A stretch of DNA of 64,000 nucleotides from Aquila chrysaetos chrysaetos (lineage: Eukaryota > Chordata > Aves > Accipitriformes > Accipitridae): the NCBI RefSeq assembly GCF_900496995.4, contig NC_044030.1, positions 81,880,017 to 81,944,016 of the forward strand, given 5' to 3'. Below the pieces are notes generated by a model that saw nothing but the letters and a program-made list of their open reading frames with translations, did no database searches and was not told the DNA's origin. The translations under genes and the position numbers were made by a program. The first letter of the stretch is position 1; each line of letters opens with the position of its first letter. Below, piece by piece: positions 26,646-40,070 of the stretch.

Positions 26646-29600
26646 TGAATATTGCCTAATGCACAGAGCATGAATCAACACAAGAACATTACCGTATATG
26701 TAGTCTGGCTTTTTGGATACTGCAAATCACTGACCTTTAATTTTACAGGAAAATATTCTATCAGTACCCAATAGAGACGTGAAAGAGTGAAAGGATCAGA
26801 CTGAATCCGTGAGATGGTTGAACAGAGCATAATGGCAATATTCATGTGCTCAAGTATATTTCCCTAATTCTGATGCATCAATTTTTCCAAGCATTTCCTC
26901 TCTTTAGTGCAGTAATCCTATAGTTTGATAGTGCTGGTACCTTTATTCCATAGACTGGAACGGATGGCCAGAAAGACTTACACAGAATTAAGGTCCTAGA
27001 AAATCCCTGTTCAGCATTAACCTAATCCTGGAGGCAACTTGACTCTTTAAGCATACCAGCTTTCATACCTTAAGATTTTTTCAGTCACATTAATTTCTGA
27101 GCATGCCTTTAAGTGTTTTGGTCTTGGCAGGCCTGTAATCCTATCACTTAGCTCATGCCTGAGTAGTACAAAGATGTAAAATATATTTGTTTTTCAGCTC
27201 ATCTTCCCTAAGTGGCCTCGTGTACTTACTGTTCTCAGAGACCATCGAGGAAATGTGGCTTTGTATTTTGAGGAACTGTAAGGGGAGGAAACACCATGAA
27301 TCTGGAGAGAACCAAGGCAGCTCTTGTTTAATTTGCCTGAATTTTGAAATGGGGATCTTACTCCTAAAATTTCCATATTGGCTACCTCTTGGCATTTGAC
27401 CTGCCAGCCTGCTAAATGGAAGGGTGCTTAGCGTGCTGATTAATGTGTGGTTTAAACAGAGTTTAAATGCTTATCATAAGGAGTATCACTGCCTACCATT
27501 TGAGGTAATTTTTGCACTTTTGGAGCTCATCCAGTAACATGTAGCAAGTCTGCAGCAAAACAAGGAGCAAACCCTATGAGCTTCTAAATGTTAAACTGGC
27601 TTTCCAGCCAATAGACTATCCTTTCTTTTCAGGATTTGAGCATAAAACTGAATGAATGAACTGTATGAATGACATGTATGGTGTATATTCAAATTCTAGG
27701 TCAGAAATTCCATCCTTTGTTTATTTGTATTTGGATATCATGATTTATTCAAGTAACTTTCCAACCTTCTGGATAGAAAGGCAAAAAAGTACTTTGAGAC
27801 AGCCTTGTGAAAGACTGCATAATAGGCTATGAAAAGTCTCAGTTGCTACTGTCTGCCACAAAACTAATCTTGTTGGTTTTTTTTTTTCTTATTTCTATCT
27901 TCATGCACCCAAAGTGCCATTTATATTTACCAGGGAAACAAACCCTGATATTTCAAGGTACAAACAACTCTGTTATACCTACCATGAGGAAAATGCCCTT
28001 TATGATCAAGCTGTGACCTCATTGCATTTTTTGCATCTATCTGTAAAGCTGGACACAGTGAGAAACAGGATTTGGGATGAAACGGAAAATCCGTTCATTC
28101 CATCCTGGAGGTAAATCTGCACCGAGCGTGCACCTGCATGACACAGACCACAAAATTCCTCCACATCACCTTTGCACTGAGTCACAAACTTTGTAATATT
28201 AGTAGGACCATTCCTCTATGTTACAGGTATAATCTTAATTTAATTAAGAATATTGTAAGGGTAAGCAGGGAGGTTGTATGCCAACCTGAATAATACTCAC
28301 TGACACAATGAAAGATTGCCACAGCTTTCCAACTGCTATAATTGCCAACCTTTAGCAAAAGGAGATGGGTAGCAATATGGTCCTTGTTTTTCTCTGGGCA
28401 GCTGTGTAAGCAAAATGCGGGATTCAATATGTCTATTGGGCACCATTGTGAAATTGATTGTCTGGATAGAAGACTATTTTGGTCTATTTTGGACTTTATA
28501 ATCATTTTTTTCCTTGCTATGCCTTGTTTGAGATGAAGGAGGATTTTTTTATTTTATTTTGTTAAAGACACTGCAGTTCTGAGCAAATGATTACACAGAG
28601 CTGCAGTTTCAGTGAAGATTTTATCCATTCATTACCTAAAAGGAAAAAAAAATGCACATAAACGGAAACATCCTTATGTTAAAGAATGGTAAGGTTGTAA
28701 ATATAATTAAGGTGCAAGCACAGCAATACTCAAATATAAAAAATGGCTCTTCCTTTTGCTCTGTGATTTTCTAGTCTTTGCCCATCTAATTCCTCCTTTG
28801 TTCCACTCTTCTTTTTTTCCTTTTTTTTTCTCTTTTCAGAGATCAAAACTATGTTTTCTCCCACCTGCAAGGAAGAACAACTGCAGGGAAGACATGCTAT
28901 GCTCTGTAATGAAACAAGACTGCTAAGAGCTGTGAGAACTGGAGAACACTCAGGAGAAATAAATTGTGCAGAAAAACTTCCTCCCAGTCTCTATGTGGCT
29001 GGAGGCTTGTAACTTGGCCAAATTTGGCTGGATTTCTATAAAAAGCAGCAAAAGTTTTGTTTTGGACTCCAGTTTCCTGCCAAATTACAGCGACAACATT
29101 AAAGTTATTAATGGCAATAGTTCATTTTAAAAGCATGATATTTTTCTTAAATCTTGCCCTCAGGACCTGATTAACTGCTTTGGTGAAATTTTATGAACTA
29201 ATTCAGCATGAGGAGGACACCTGGCACAAACAATTTCAGGACATTTAGCTGGAGATTTTCAGCTTCAAGGCTGAAAACAGGTTCCTCTGAAATCTAATGC
29301 AGTCATAATTATCATTACTGCTTCCAGCACCAATGAAAATAGAGCTATAGTAATTTAATTAATCTGTTTGCTGATGAAACTGTAAATATAGAGGGATATC
29401 TAGAGGAAAAAACACACATTTTTCTTTCAGCTCATGATTTGGTCAAGAGGCTAGACACCTATGGAATGAGAAACAAGAGATAAAGCCCTTGATGAGGTCA
29501 CTGACGCCCACATAATTCCAGGGATTTACCTTGTTCCCATCTTATTGCCAGAGGAGAAACTGTATCATAGAAATCCATCCCTGATCTGCACAGCTCAGGG

Positions 29601-32600
29601 ACTTGTTGACAAATTGCAGCTTCCTCGGGTCTGTATCAGTGGAAGATATGATCTGTCAGCGTGACACGGACAGACAGGTCAGGGAGCGAGGTCATTCTAT
29701 TGAATATATATCTGGGAAGCAGAGCTTTATATCTCATCTTTAGAGTAAACCTCCATGATTGAATCTGGCATTGTTTCCCAGAGTATAATTCTGGTTATAT
29801 TGATTCCAATTCAGCTTGTTCCTTTGCTGGTAAAGCTTAAGAAGGGAATGAAGGTGGAAGACTGGCGTAGTGAACATAATGAAAAATGAAAATTTGAGAG
29901 CTGGCAGAAGCTTCCCGAGTTTCATCCAAACTTTAGAAACTGTGATTGTCTGGGCAGGGTTTGGATCAGGACTTACAGAAGCAGGGCATGAAGCTTGCGG
30001 TATAACCAAAAAAGTTGTATCCCCCAGAAGGACAGGTCTGTAAAATGGGCAATGAAGCATCATGAACGTGATGTGTGAGGCTCAGGAAAACAGTCTTTTC
30101 ACATCTTCCTTGCAAACTGCATGGTTCTGAGAGCCCATTTGGGCACATGTGAGTTGAGAGGGAAGATATACCAGTTACAACAGCACGTGGACTGTGGAGA
30201 ACACATGGAATTGCAGGCTGAATTTGGGAGTTTTTCATCTCTGGGTACTTCAGCACAGCTTCATACAGACAGGAATTATTCACTGGCTACAAACCACATT
30301 TTGTAGCATTAAGATTCTGTTTGTGGCTTTTGCAAACCTCCCTTGGAAAATTACAAGTGAGATTAAATGCAACGCTGACAGCCTGTGAAAGCCATGATGG
30401 ATGAGCTGCCGTCTTTAAGACAGCCAGCTCCCCACTAAGGTCAGCTCCTGCACAACCAAAAGGAGAGCACAAAGCCACCTGGGCTGGATGGTGGGTGGGG
30501 AGGCACTGGCAATCATTGGCCCCTATAGGCAGAACATAAAAAAATCTGTATCTGAGAAGGAAAGTGCAAAGGAACTAAACAGATCAATAGCCTACGTCTG
30601 CACTTGGATTGTCATTAGCTGGAAAATCTCCATCAGGATCAGACTATTTTGTGTTCAGCTTTGTGTCTCCTTTGGTCAAGGCAACAACAGAAGCATCCCA
30701 AACTAGATTTCATTGACAAAGATTGTATTAGCAGAGTCAACAGCATCACCTTGGCAGAGCTAATGGTGGTCTTCATGCAGCAAAACAATGCATTTCCACT
30801 TTGCATCTCATCCCTGCAACAACATGGTCTACTTGGGATGGCTTTGGAAGGTTTCCTCTGTGATTGGGACCTCCAGGTTGCCACGGAGAGGTCTGGAGGC
30901 TGCAGGTGGAGTGCTAAGTGTTGCAAGGATTCTCCTAAATTACTCTTAAAGACTTCCACCCCGGCAGTCCTCATTAACTTTGCAATGGGAAACAGAGTGA
31001 TAATTATAGATCCAAAAGCTTCATTCTGTGATTTTTTTTGCTGAAGACATGTGGTGTTGATCACTAATCAAGAGACAGAAGGGGACACATGAGTGCTCAC
31101 CTAAATCCCACTGAGGCTAATAGGAGGACTTCCAGTGGGTTTTGATCAAGCTCTATTTTTGACAGCAATAATTTATCTGAGCTGTAACCAAAAGATAACT
31201 GTTTAAGAACAGAGGGAGGGAAGCAGCATCTTGAGCAGCCTTGTTTGCACCACAGTAAATAACAAAAGGAGTAGGAAAAAACACAAGTACTCTGAATGAT
31301 GTCTAGGAAAGATTCATGTCCTTTCCCTTCATCTCTGGCGGATTTTTTCTGTTTCCAAACAGGCCCCATTCCAGAAAACAAGAACCAGATGCCAGGTTGT
31401 GTATTAGCACCTGGATATCAGTTTAGAGACAGGCAGACAATCCAGAAGAATCCACACAAATGTTTGGGTCCCTTCCCATCACAGTCCATTCCCTCAGCAT
31501 ACCAGAACAAACATAATAAGCTTTTGGTTCAGGCGCAAACCTATAATATGCCACAGGAAAAAGCTGGAGAGATCAATGGTATTCACATTTTCCTCAGTCT
31601 CTAATAAGCAAATTTGCCAAGAGAAAAAGAGAAAAGTAATCTCACGGGTCTAGAAAACGAATGCCATCCCGGACAACAAAAAGCAAAAAATGGGTATTGC
31701 CTATCTGACACGAATGATAATTTTTTTAACCCCAGCACTGACCACTGAGTTTATGCCGAAGGCACTCCCGCACAGCACCTGCGAGTTTTCTCGTTAATGA
31801 TGAACAACAACCAGGACCGACCAATTTTCACTAGTCTCAGTCCATCGTGCTATGTCTAAGGTACCAGGAAGAAATTAGCTGGTCCCCGGCCACCCAGCAC
31901 TGACAACCGTCAGGGACCTGCCCAGCAATCGGGACAGGGACAAGCTCCGTATTTTTATAGATGGGATTGGGTCCAGCAAAGGCCGATGTGTTCCTACATT
32001 GTCACCTGCCTTTCCTAGAGCCAAAGGCTTTCACTGTAAGATTTTGTTTCTTGTTTGGAGCAACATGCGACCCAATCCACTAACCCAGAAGCAGATCTAT
32101 TATATCTATGTCATTTTTGACAGTTACTCATTTTTTTTCCTTGGACAAGTGTTGTATCAACAGGCATGGTGGCAGAGACTTTCTACAGGCTGGTATAAGG
32201 ATCTTTCCAAGTGTGAAATGCTATTGTTCAGGTCAAAGCTCAAATACTTGGATATTACAGCAGTGGCTGGGGTTGAAAACCTGAGCAGAACCAGATAAAA
32301 CAGAAAAATCAATCTTTCTGTCTTTTTAAGACAAGCAGCACTGTTGTTATTTGTTTACATAGTATTTTTCATGGAATATTTTTTAAAAAGAAGAAAAAAA
32401 TGTTCCAAGCCCTTTTACCCTTCTTCTCTTTCTTCAGATATTTACATTTATAAACCGCCTATCATATTCTCGCCACTGAGCAATGACATCCCTGAAAGAA
32501 GGGGGAAAAAACCAAGATCAAGTGGAAATCAATTCAGGCTGAAAGAAATGTTGAAGACTAGGCTTTGTGAGGAACCAGTGTTTCCTCTTTGTGGCCAGTC

Positions 32601-35600
32601 ATTCAATATGACTATGTTTCAGGTCTAAACAAATGCACAGTAAATGCAAAAGTAAAACAAAAATCCTTAATGTTAAAATCTCCAGTTTCCATCTCCCTCA
32701 ACACAAACACTCTGCTTTGTTTCAGAATTTTATATGATTTTTAAAGTTAATTATTGCTTAAAAAATATAATCTTGAAACTTTTCCTTCTGCAAACATAAG
32801 CATTTTAACCATTATGTACAATCTCATCTGCTAATGTATATACTGCAGTTACCAATTCGATTTGGCCAAGATTCCACTAGAATTCACAACTAGTTTCCAC
32901 TGACACAAACCAGCATTTTTCATTCAACCAAACATGTGCAACTTATTTTTTATCTCAGTCCCTGGGGAAGCAGACACCTCTTTTCAGCAACTTAAGCAGT
33001 AAATGAGTAACACGCTGCAGAAACGTGAGAGGAGAATTTCATGTCAACACCATTACTCTTAAATCCATTTGGAAGTCTTCAGAAGTAATTAGTTGAACAA
33101 ACCTCACTCCGACTTCATGGCAGGCAATTCTGCAGGCTCAGCTTTGCTGGCTTTCTAGATTGCAAGGCTAGATGAGATAAAAGCTGCCATACAATTAATC
33201 ATTATTGTGAGGGTGTTGCAATTAGTTCTGTTCTTCTTTCTCCCTTCCCAGAGTTACATGAAAGCTGGTGTCCTGTAAGAGTTTTCCATGTCTTCCTTCC
33301 TGCCTTGCCACTCTATGACGCTTTTTACTGGTTTCACACTTAAGAATTATTGGTAACCAGAATGGGGTCTAGCATGAACGGCCATGGATGTAGACAGGAT
33401 TAGCAGACTGGGCCAAGGAGAAGATGTGGTCTTGCTGTGTGAACTTATGCCTGGCAGACTGGATGGTATGGAAATAGAACGTGGCGCAGTACTACACGTC
33501 TCACATCCTCAGCTGTTCCAACCTCTGAAGGCATTTGCATTACAGAGGCTTAGATATTCTTTCCCTTCCCCACATAACCTGGCCTTTGCATTTGGACATG
33601 AAGGAAAATGCAGCTTTAGTAATGCAGAAAATAATAGTACTGTCTAGGGCTTCTCTGATGAGCTCTGTGGCTTGTTTTTAGGGGATGGAGGATGGGGAGT
33701 GTGGGATTGTAAACCTAATTTGCTCATTTTTTTAAAGGAAAACTGTATAATAGTCTTGTGAAAAATTAAATTTCTAGACAGAACCAGAGACATTCTGTCC
33801 CAAATTATGCACTTCTCACCTGCTTAGTCACTAAGATGGGACATGAAACACAGCTTAAACTCCCTGTTTTTAGCCAGGAAGAATCATACTCTCATTTGAT
33901 CCAAGGGAACTGCAAATCGTTGAGGGCTGAGAAAGTAATCTGATGAAACATCACTGAACACTTGCTCTTATGCTCTTCACTATTGACCAATGTTAGATTA
34001 GACTGACGTTTTCTCTGACCTGCTATGGTCATTGCTACACGCTTATATGAAAACCCTAAGCTATTACTAGCTCCTTCATTAAATGCATCTGTCTCACTCT
34101 TTTTCAAATGAAAAAATTCTAGATCCAATGCTAATTCACACTTGAATAATTTCTGTAGATTTTTAGCATCTTTTGTGATGGAGATTACTGCCCAGCACTG
34201 ATTTCTGTCTAGTCTTTCTCTCTCTTTTGGATTTTTTTTTTTCCACACTTTGAATCCACACTATCCTTCTAACACAGGAGCTATACCTCCAGGTAATTTC
34301 ATTCCTGCTTTGGGCAAATGTTTTGAGTAAAGAGAAACATTCTCCATGCAGTTACCTAGTTGCAAAGCAAGCGAAACTCATGAGGTTCCTAGGTCTATTG
34401 TTTCCAACTTGTGATAATGCTACTTCATTATTTCACAGATGCAATGCTAAATAATTAAATCAATGTCTCACTTCATGTAAAATCACTATGGAATCAGGGT
34501 GCTGGCTGCAGGTTAGACTCTGAAGTTGTTCTTCTCTACTACAGACTGTACTCTTTTGGCTTTATCTTGTCAAAAGCAAGACTGATGAGTGGGTTAAAGC
34601 ATCTTTATACCAGGAAATGTTTCTAGAGAGATGGCCTCAGGATCTGACTGAATTGGATACTCAAAGCCACATGATCTTGCATCAGTCAGCAATAGCTCTG
34701 GGTCTAATTTGAAGAGAATGTGTAAGTGTTAAATCCTTAGCATCAGTCTTCAAGATGAACAAGTACGGGTCAATTGCTCAAAGCATTTTTCAGAGATCTG
34801 ACAATTTTCTAAATTGTCCATCATCTTTAAAGGTACTTTGATTGCAACGCTCAGCTGAAGACATAGATGGCTATGAGATGGTTGCAAAAAGAAACGTTTG
34901 TACACCTGTTCAGCTTGGAACACTCACAGGAGGATACCAAGTTTTTGTAGGGAAAAAATCTAGGAATTGCAGTATTAAGTTCACAAGAAAGGAAAATCTT
35001 TTCAATCTTTTTGTAAGGAACAACAAACAACTCAATTATCATCTGCTAACAACAGATGGTTATTAAAAAATTTACATGTAAAGAAGCTGCAAATGTACCT
35101 TTCAGATTTTTTCCTAAGCAAATAGAAAATTAATAGTGCTGAACTCTTGTTTTAACACTGCAAGTGATTTCTATTGCTTTGTGAGCACAAGTTAACTATT
35201 AGTCCAGTTCAGCCAGCCCCCATATTTCTTATCTATCTATAGACTGGTGTAGGCTATTTTCATTCATGTGTTAGATATTAAAATTCCACTAGTCACTTGA
35301 ATTCAATTCACTAGGTCTCAGGCACTAAGCAGACTGGGTACTGAGTAAATCCACTTAATACCTGGTAACCTATGCAAATCTCTCTGTTATTATTTTACTT
35401 TGAAGATGGGAGTAAGACAGCCTCTAACAGCAATATTTTGTCCTGAAAACACTGCACTGACATGAGAAGATAAGAAAACAGAGCAGGAGTCAGTGAGGAT
35501 GGCAGAGCAGGATGCTGCTTTCAGTGTGTTATTTTCCACAGTTGTCTGCTGAAGATTGGGAAATGTGATACAAGAAATTTGAAGGAGATCAGAAAGAAAT

Positions 35601-38600
35601 CTGTAAAGCTAAACAGAAGACAAGAAAGAGGCAGAAACAGCTGTATATTTATTTGTGTGTCTTTGTACATATAGTCACAAAGGAGAACTGTAAGTGAAGT
35701 AAAAAACCGCACACAAACAAACAAAAATATTGGTGATTCACACAACTGAAATAATCTTTTGAGCCAAAGTATCCAAAACTTATGTTCAGTTAAATGTGTC
35801 ATTTTTAGACATATGAGCAGACTACTGGAATTAAACTCTGAAAGTTCCCTTTACGTTTAAGCTGAATATGAGTTTCCAGCACTAGAATAAAAAGGTCACA
35901 AAAAATACCTGTTCCAAAGGCAGTAAAAAGTGTTGTGTGTCCTAACACCACATATTGCTTCACACTACATTAAGCGCAATGCACATATATTCTGGTGTAT
36001 GGTTTTCACATCTAAACATACTCCCAGACACAGCTTGCAGGCAAACAGAGAACACCATGCTACATTCCTGACAGTGAAAAGAAAATTGCAACAAATCTCC
36101 CCCTTCTCCCTTCATCTCTGTGCAATTGTCATTTGCTGAGATTCAGGGATTCTGTCCAGGCTGCTGAAGTGGGTATTCAACAGAAGGGAGGCAGAGGAAG
36201 AATTTGTAGTAGATTTATAGAGATTTGGGCTGCAATGGAATAATTTAATATATTTTTCAGAAGTTGTTTGCTGAAGTAAGCAAGTGTTGAAATGTATGAG
36301 GTATCACAGTGCCTTATGAACAATTTACAGAACAATGTTTCACCTTTCCACCTGTTACTTGGGTTGCTTTACAAAGAAAAAGTTACTCGATGCAATGAAA
36401 GGGGGACATTGTATCAGGAAATGGGAGTGGTGAGCTGTTGGTTTTTTTCCTGGAACATGTAATTAATTTTGAGGGTTTAATAATTTTGAAGTTTATTGGG
36501 AAGGTTTGTCAAACAATCTCATTACGGGAAATACTTGCACAATATCTGTATTAAACTAGTGGCATTGATCTTCCCCATGTCAATATTAGTTCAGGCAAAA
36601 TATTACACTTTTGCAGAATATGAATTGACTGAAAAAATTCATGGGAGCTTCACTGGAGTCTTCCTTTTCAGCTCCTTATGATGTGCTGAAAGGAGAGCTC
36701 ATGGAGAAGCAAAGGGTCTTTTCGTGGTCCAGGAACATTGAAAGAGAGAGGCCCATGACATCGGAACCTTAAAACGGGAATGACAGCTGCATAAGGAGCA
36801 TCCACTTAGCTCCATCATGTGATGTGATCCGCCAGCATGGACAATGTGCAATAAAATATTCAGTCTGAAGAACTGCATATGAAGGGGATAACAATGAGAA
36901 ATGAATGTGCTGAGGGAGAAAAATTAAAAATCTTAAATGGCCAGTGGGTAGGAAGAGCTGTAAGAATGCATTTAGCTAATTAGACATAACAAGCTCTCTT
37001 ATTGCCTGCTAACCTCCCTCAAATTACCTCACTTTTGCTGCAGGCTAAGAACATGCACTCGCGTAGTTTCCGTGGTAACTTGTTTGTACTTCTGTGGTTA
37101 GCCTGTCCTGTTGGCAAGCTCGCTGTTCGGTGAGCGGTTTCTTTGGATAATCCTTCTGTATTTGCTGCCTGTGGGCTTTGATTTTTACTCAGAAGACTGA
37201 GCACCTTAAAGTAAGCAGAGCAACAGCTAACAGCTGGCAGAATCTTAACTTTGTTAAAATCCCAAACTTTCTTGCATGCATCCCCAAGACATCTTGGATA
37301 CTTTACTAACAGAAACTTTAAGTAATGATGATGCTCAGGGATTAACCAGTAGGGTTTTTTTCTAGAATCTAAGTTTTGACTGAAGCCAAACAGGTTGGCT
37401 GGAATGCAAGTTCTTGTTGGTTGCCACAAAAGAAAGGATGTAGTGAAGAGAGAAGAAGAGAGAAGCAGAAGAGTGAAGGTGGAAGGATGGTGGAGGAAAG
37501 GGAGACACAGTATACCTTTATTATGCTAGCTCAGGGGTAGAATGAAAAAACAGACTCTTAACAAACAGAATGGTGGAAACTCCTTGCTAGAAGCATCCGT
37601 TTAACCTCCTCTATCCATGATGTATCCATCCAATTATGCAGATATTCTTTTGATGTGTAAAAGATGCTGTATTAATACACCCTGGGAGCCCAAATCATGA
37701 TTACAGCTGATAAACTCATATTCTTATCCAGAATAACAGATATTTCAGTCCACCACTGATAAAGCTGTAGCTCAGTTTACCCAGCGGCATGTGTGAATGT
37801 GCACCTACACACATCAACACACACACACACACCACTAATGCTGCTGGGGTCAGGTCGAGCCTCTCCAATATACCTGGCAGAAAAGTTTGGTTTTACAGCA
37901 AAACTTGGATGTAGATGCTGACAAAACACTGCTCTAAAGAGTCCCTTTGGTACTGAGAGGCATTCAACATCAGCTTCTCTGCAGAATAGAGCTGGTTTCT
38001 GACATTTATTTATTTCTCGTGTTTCAGTCAGCTAGCTAGTTCAAACCCACAGCCTGGTCAGATTCTGGAAACGGCACTGAAAAGGTGAAAAAACGACGTG
38101 TGTAGCGCAGATGCCGCAAGCCAGGCTGCCCTCCTGCCTCTTCTCAAGTTTTTCCAGAAATTCTTAGAGGAAAAATGGTGGGTTGTAACCTGGAGTACAT
38201 GCAGCCAGGTGAACCGCTGCTTCTGCATCCTCCCAGACAGAAAAGATTGAAAATGAAGGACAGGAAATAGATAACACATAAGTTACGATACATACTTAAA
38301 TAATACTATGTGGGAAATAAATAATACCTTAAAACACAAAGAGTAGTAAGGGCTGTGGGGAAGAAAGATACAGTTTCTCAGGAGTAACCTAATCTGGTCG
38401 ATGAAATATTAACAGTATTTTATCACTGATAATCACGGTGGCTGGTAGGTAAATCTGGAACTAGCGCAGATCTCCATGTGTGCCTGGATGAGCAACACCA
38501 TGGTTCAGACTAGAGAGTGGAAATGTAACATCTTTACTCAGCCACACAGGTATAACAATGACAAAGGCAGACAATAACTCATTTGATTTCTCTCATGAAG

Positions 38601-39028
38601 CTTGTTCACAATTTCCTAATGGCTGTTTTGTTTTGTTTTTTTTTTCTTAAATACATAAATAAGCCTAGGTTTGGGGGAATAAAATTGCTGGTACTAAAAG
38701 CAACAGCAGGTGAAAAACAGTAAGTGCTTGAAGCCTTAACAGTTACTGTCACTAGCAATTCAGGACATGTTATCACCCCATTATTTTTTTACCCTTAGAA
38801 ATAAAATGAGTGTTATTAAATGGTTTAGAAAACGACAACTGCCTGTGGTAAAGTTTTGTTGTACTCAATGGAAGGAATATTAATAAGAGGACAGGTATGA
38901 TATCTTTAAGAGAAAGATGTGGAAAAAGAAATGTAGATCCCATTTCAGAGAGAAGAGGCAGTTTCTATGGCTGACACAAATTTTTCAAGCTGGAATTAAA
39001 TATATTCTGCTAAAAGATGTATAGAAAT
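26624..39028 (-). other. RIT2: RIT2 last intron, left part
   Basis: The interval is non-coding. Six-frame reading shows only short, unrelated frames (for example 131 aa on plus and 141 aa on minus near 30.6-31.1 kb) with no recognisable domain. Homopolymer and pyrimidine runs occur near 27.87 and 28.81 kb, and an ACAC run near 37.80-37.83 kb. Two stretches, about 33130-33235 and 36940-37140, look denser in motifs and are listed as findings. I recognised no other RIT2 exon. The intron assignment rests on the orientation of the exon at 26396-26623. Confidence 0.7.
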
Positions 39029-40070
39029 CAGAGAATCATAGCGTGGTTTAGGATGGAAGAGATCTCTGCAGGTCATCTAGTCCAAACTCCTGCTTATAGT
39101 GGGTCCACCCAGAGCAGAGTACTCATGTCACTATCAGTCAAGTTTTGAACACCTCCAAGGAAGGAAATCTCATAGCCTCTCTGGGCGCTTGTTCCACTGT
39201 TCAACCACTCTCGTGGTGGGGATAAAACCTCATAATTAATCAGATTTTCTTGTGCTGCAAATCTCTTTTCATTTCTTCTCGTCCTTTCACTGTGCACCTC
39301 CAAGAAAAATCTGGTTTTGTCTTCGCTCTATCGATTATTAGGTGGCTGAAGACAGCAAGATGATTCCCTTTTGATTCATCAGGCTGAACAAATCCACAAG
39401 CTCAGATCTCTCAACCTCTCCTGTTACTTTTTGTGCTCTATCCCCAAGACCATCTTGGGGATTTCTGCTGAACTCATTCCAGTACATCAAGTTATTTCTT
39501 GTACTGTGAAGCCCAAAACAGACACAATACTCCAGATACATTCCCACAAGTGCTGCATGAAGGTCCAAGGATCACTTTTACTAATACAACCCAGGATGCA
39601 CCTGGCCACTTTCACTGTAAGGGCAAATTGCTGGTTCATGGTCAACTCATCAGTTGTCAGTAAAGATACTCAAAATACTGCCTCACGATTGATCTCTGAG
39701 GAATGCTACTAGTAATTCGCTGTTAGCTGGACTTTGCACTGCTCATCACAATCATTTGAGCTTGGTGGTCCAGCTAATTCCCATCCACCTTGTAGTCTAT
39801 CTATCCAAACCATATCTCACTTGTCTGGCTAAAAGGACACTATGAGAGACTGAGTTGAAAGTCTTGTTAGAGTCAAGGTAAACATAATCTGCTTCTCTCA
39901 TCCACAGAGTCGCTCATCTGAAGGCCATCACAGAGCTCAGTCAGCTTGTCAGGCATGATTTGCCCTTGGTAAATCCATGCTAGCTGTTCCCAGGCATACA
40001 CTTATCCTTCATGTGCCTGGACGTGGCTTTATGGGGAGGATTTGCTTCATAAATGAATCATCCATTTCTT
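39029..40070 (-). mobile_element. Old CR1 LINE fragment, 5'-truncated
   Basis: On the minus strand this is CR1 ORF2 C-terminal and 3' UTR sequence. The 3' tail lies at the left (GAGAATCATAGCGTGG on plus), followed by GGTCATCTAGTCCAAACTCC. Further right come relics of the reverse-transcriptase region. The frames are broken by many stops and an internal deletion near 39700. It is more diverged than the copy at 62.5 kb and therefore older. It is in the same orientation as RIT2. Confidence 0.85.

Noticed and set aside
30639..31064. Overlapping 131-aa plus and 141-aa minus frames
   Set aside because: Two strands open over the same region with no domain in either; no splice sites framing an exon were evident.
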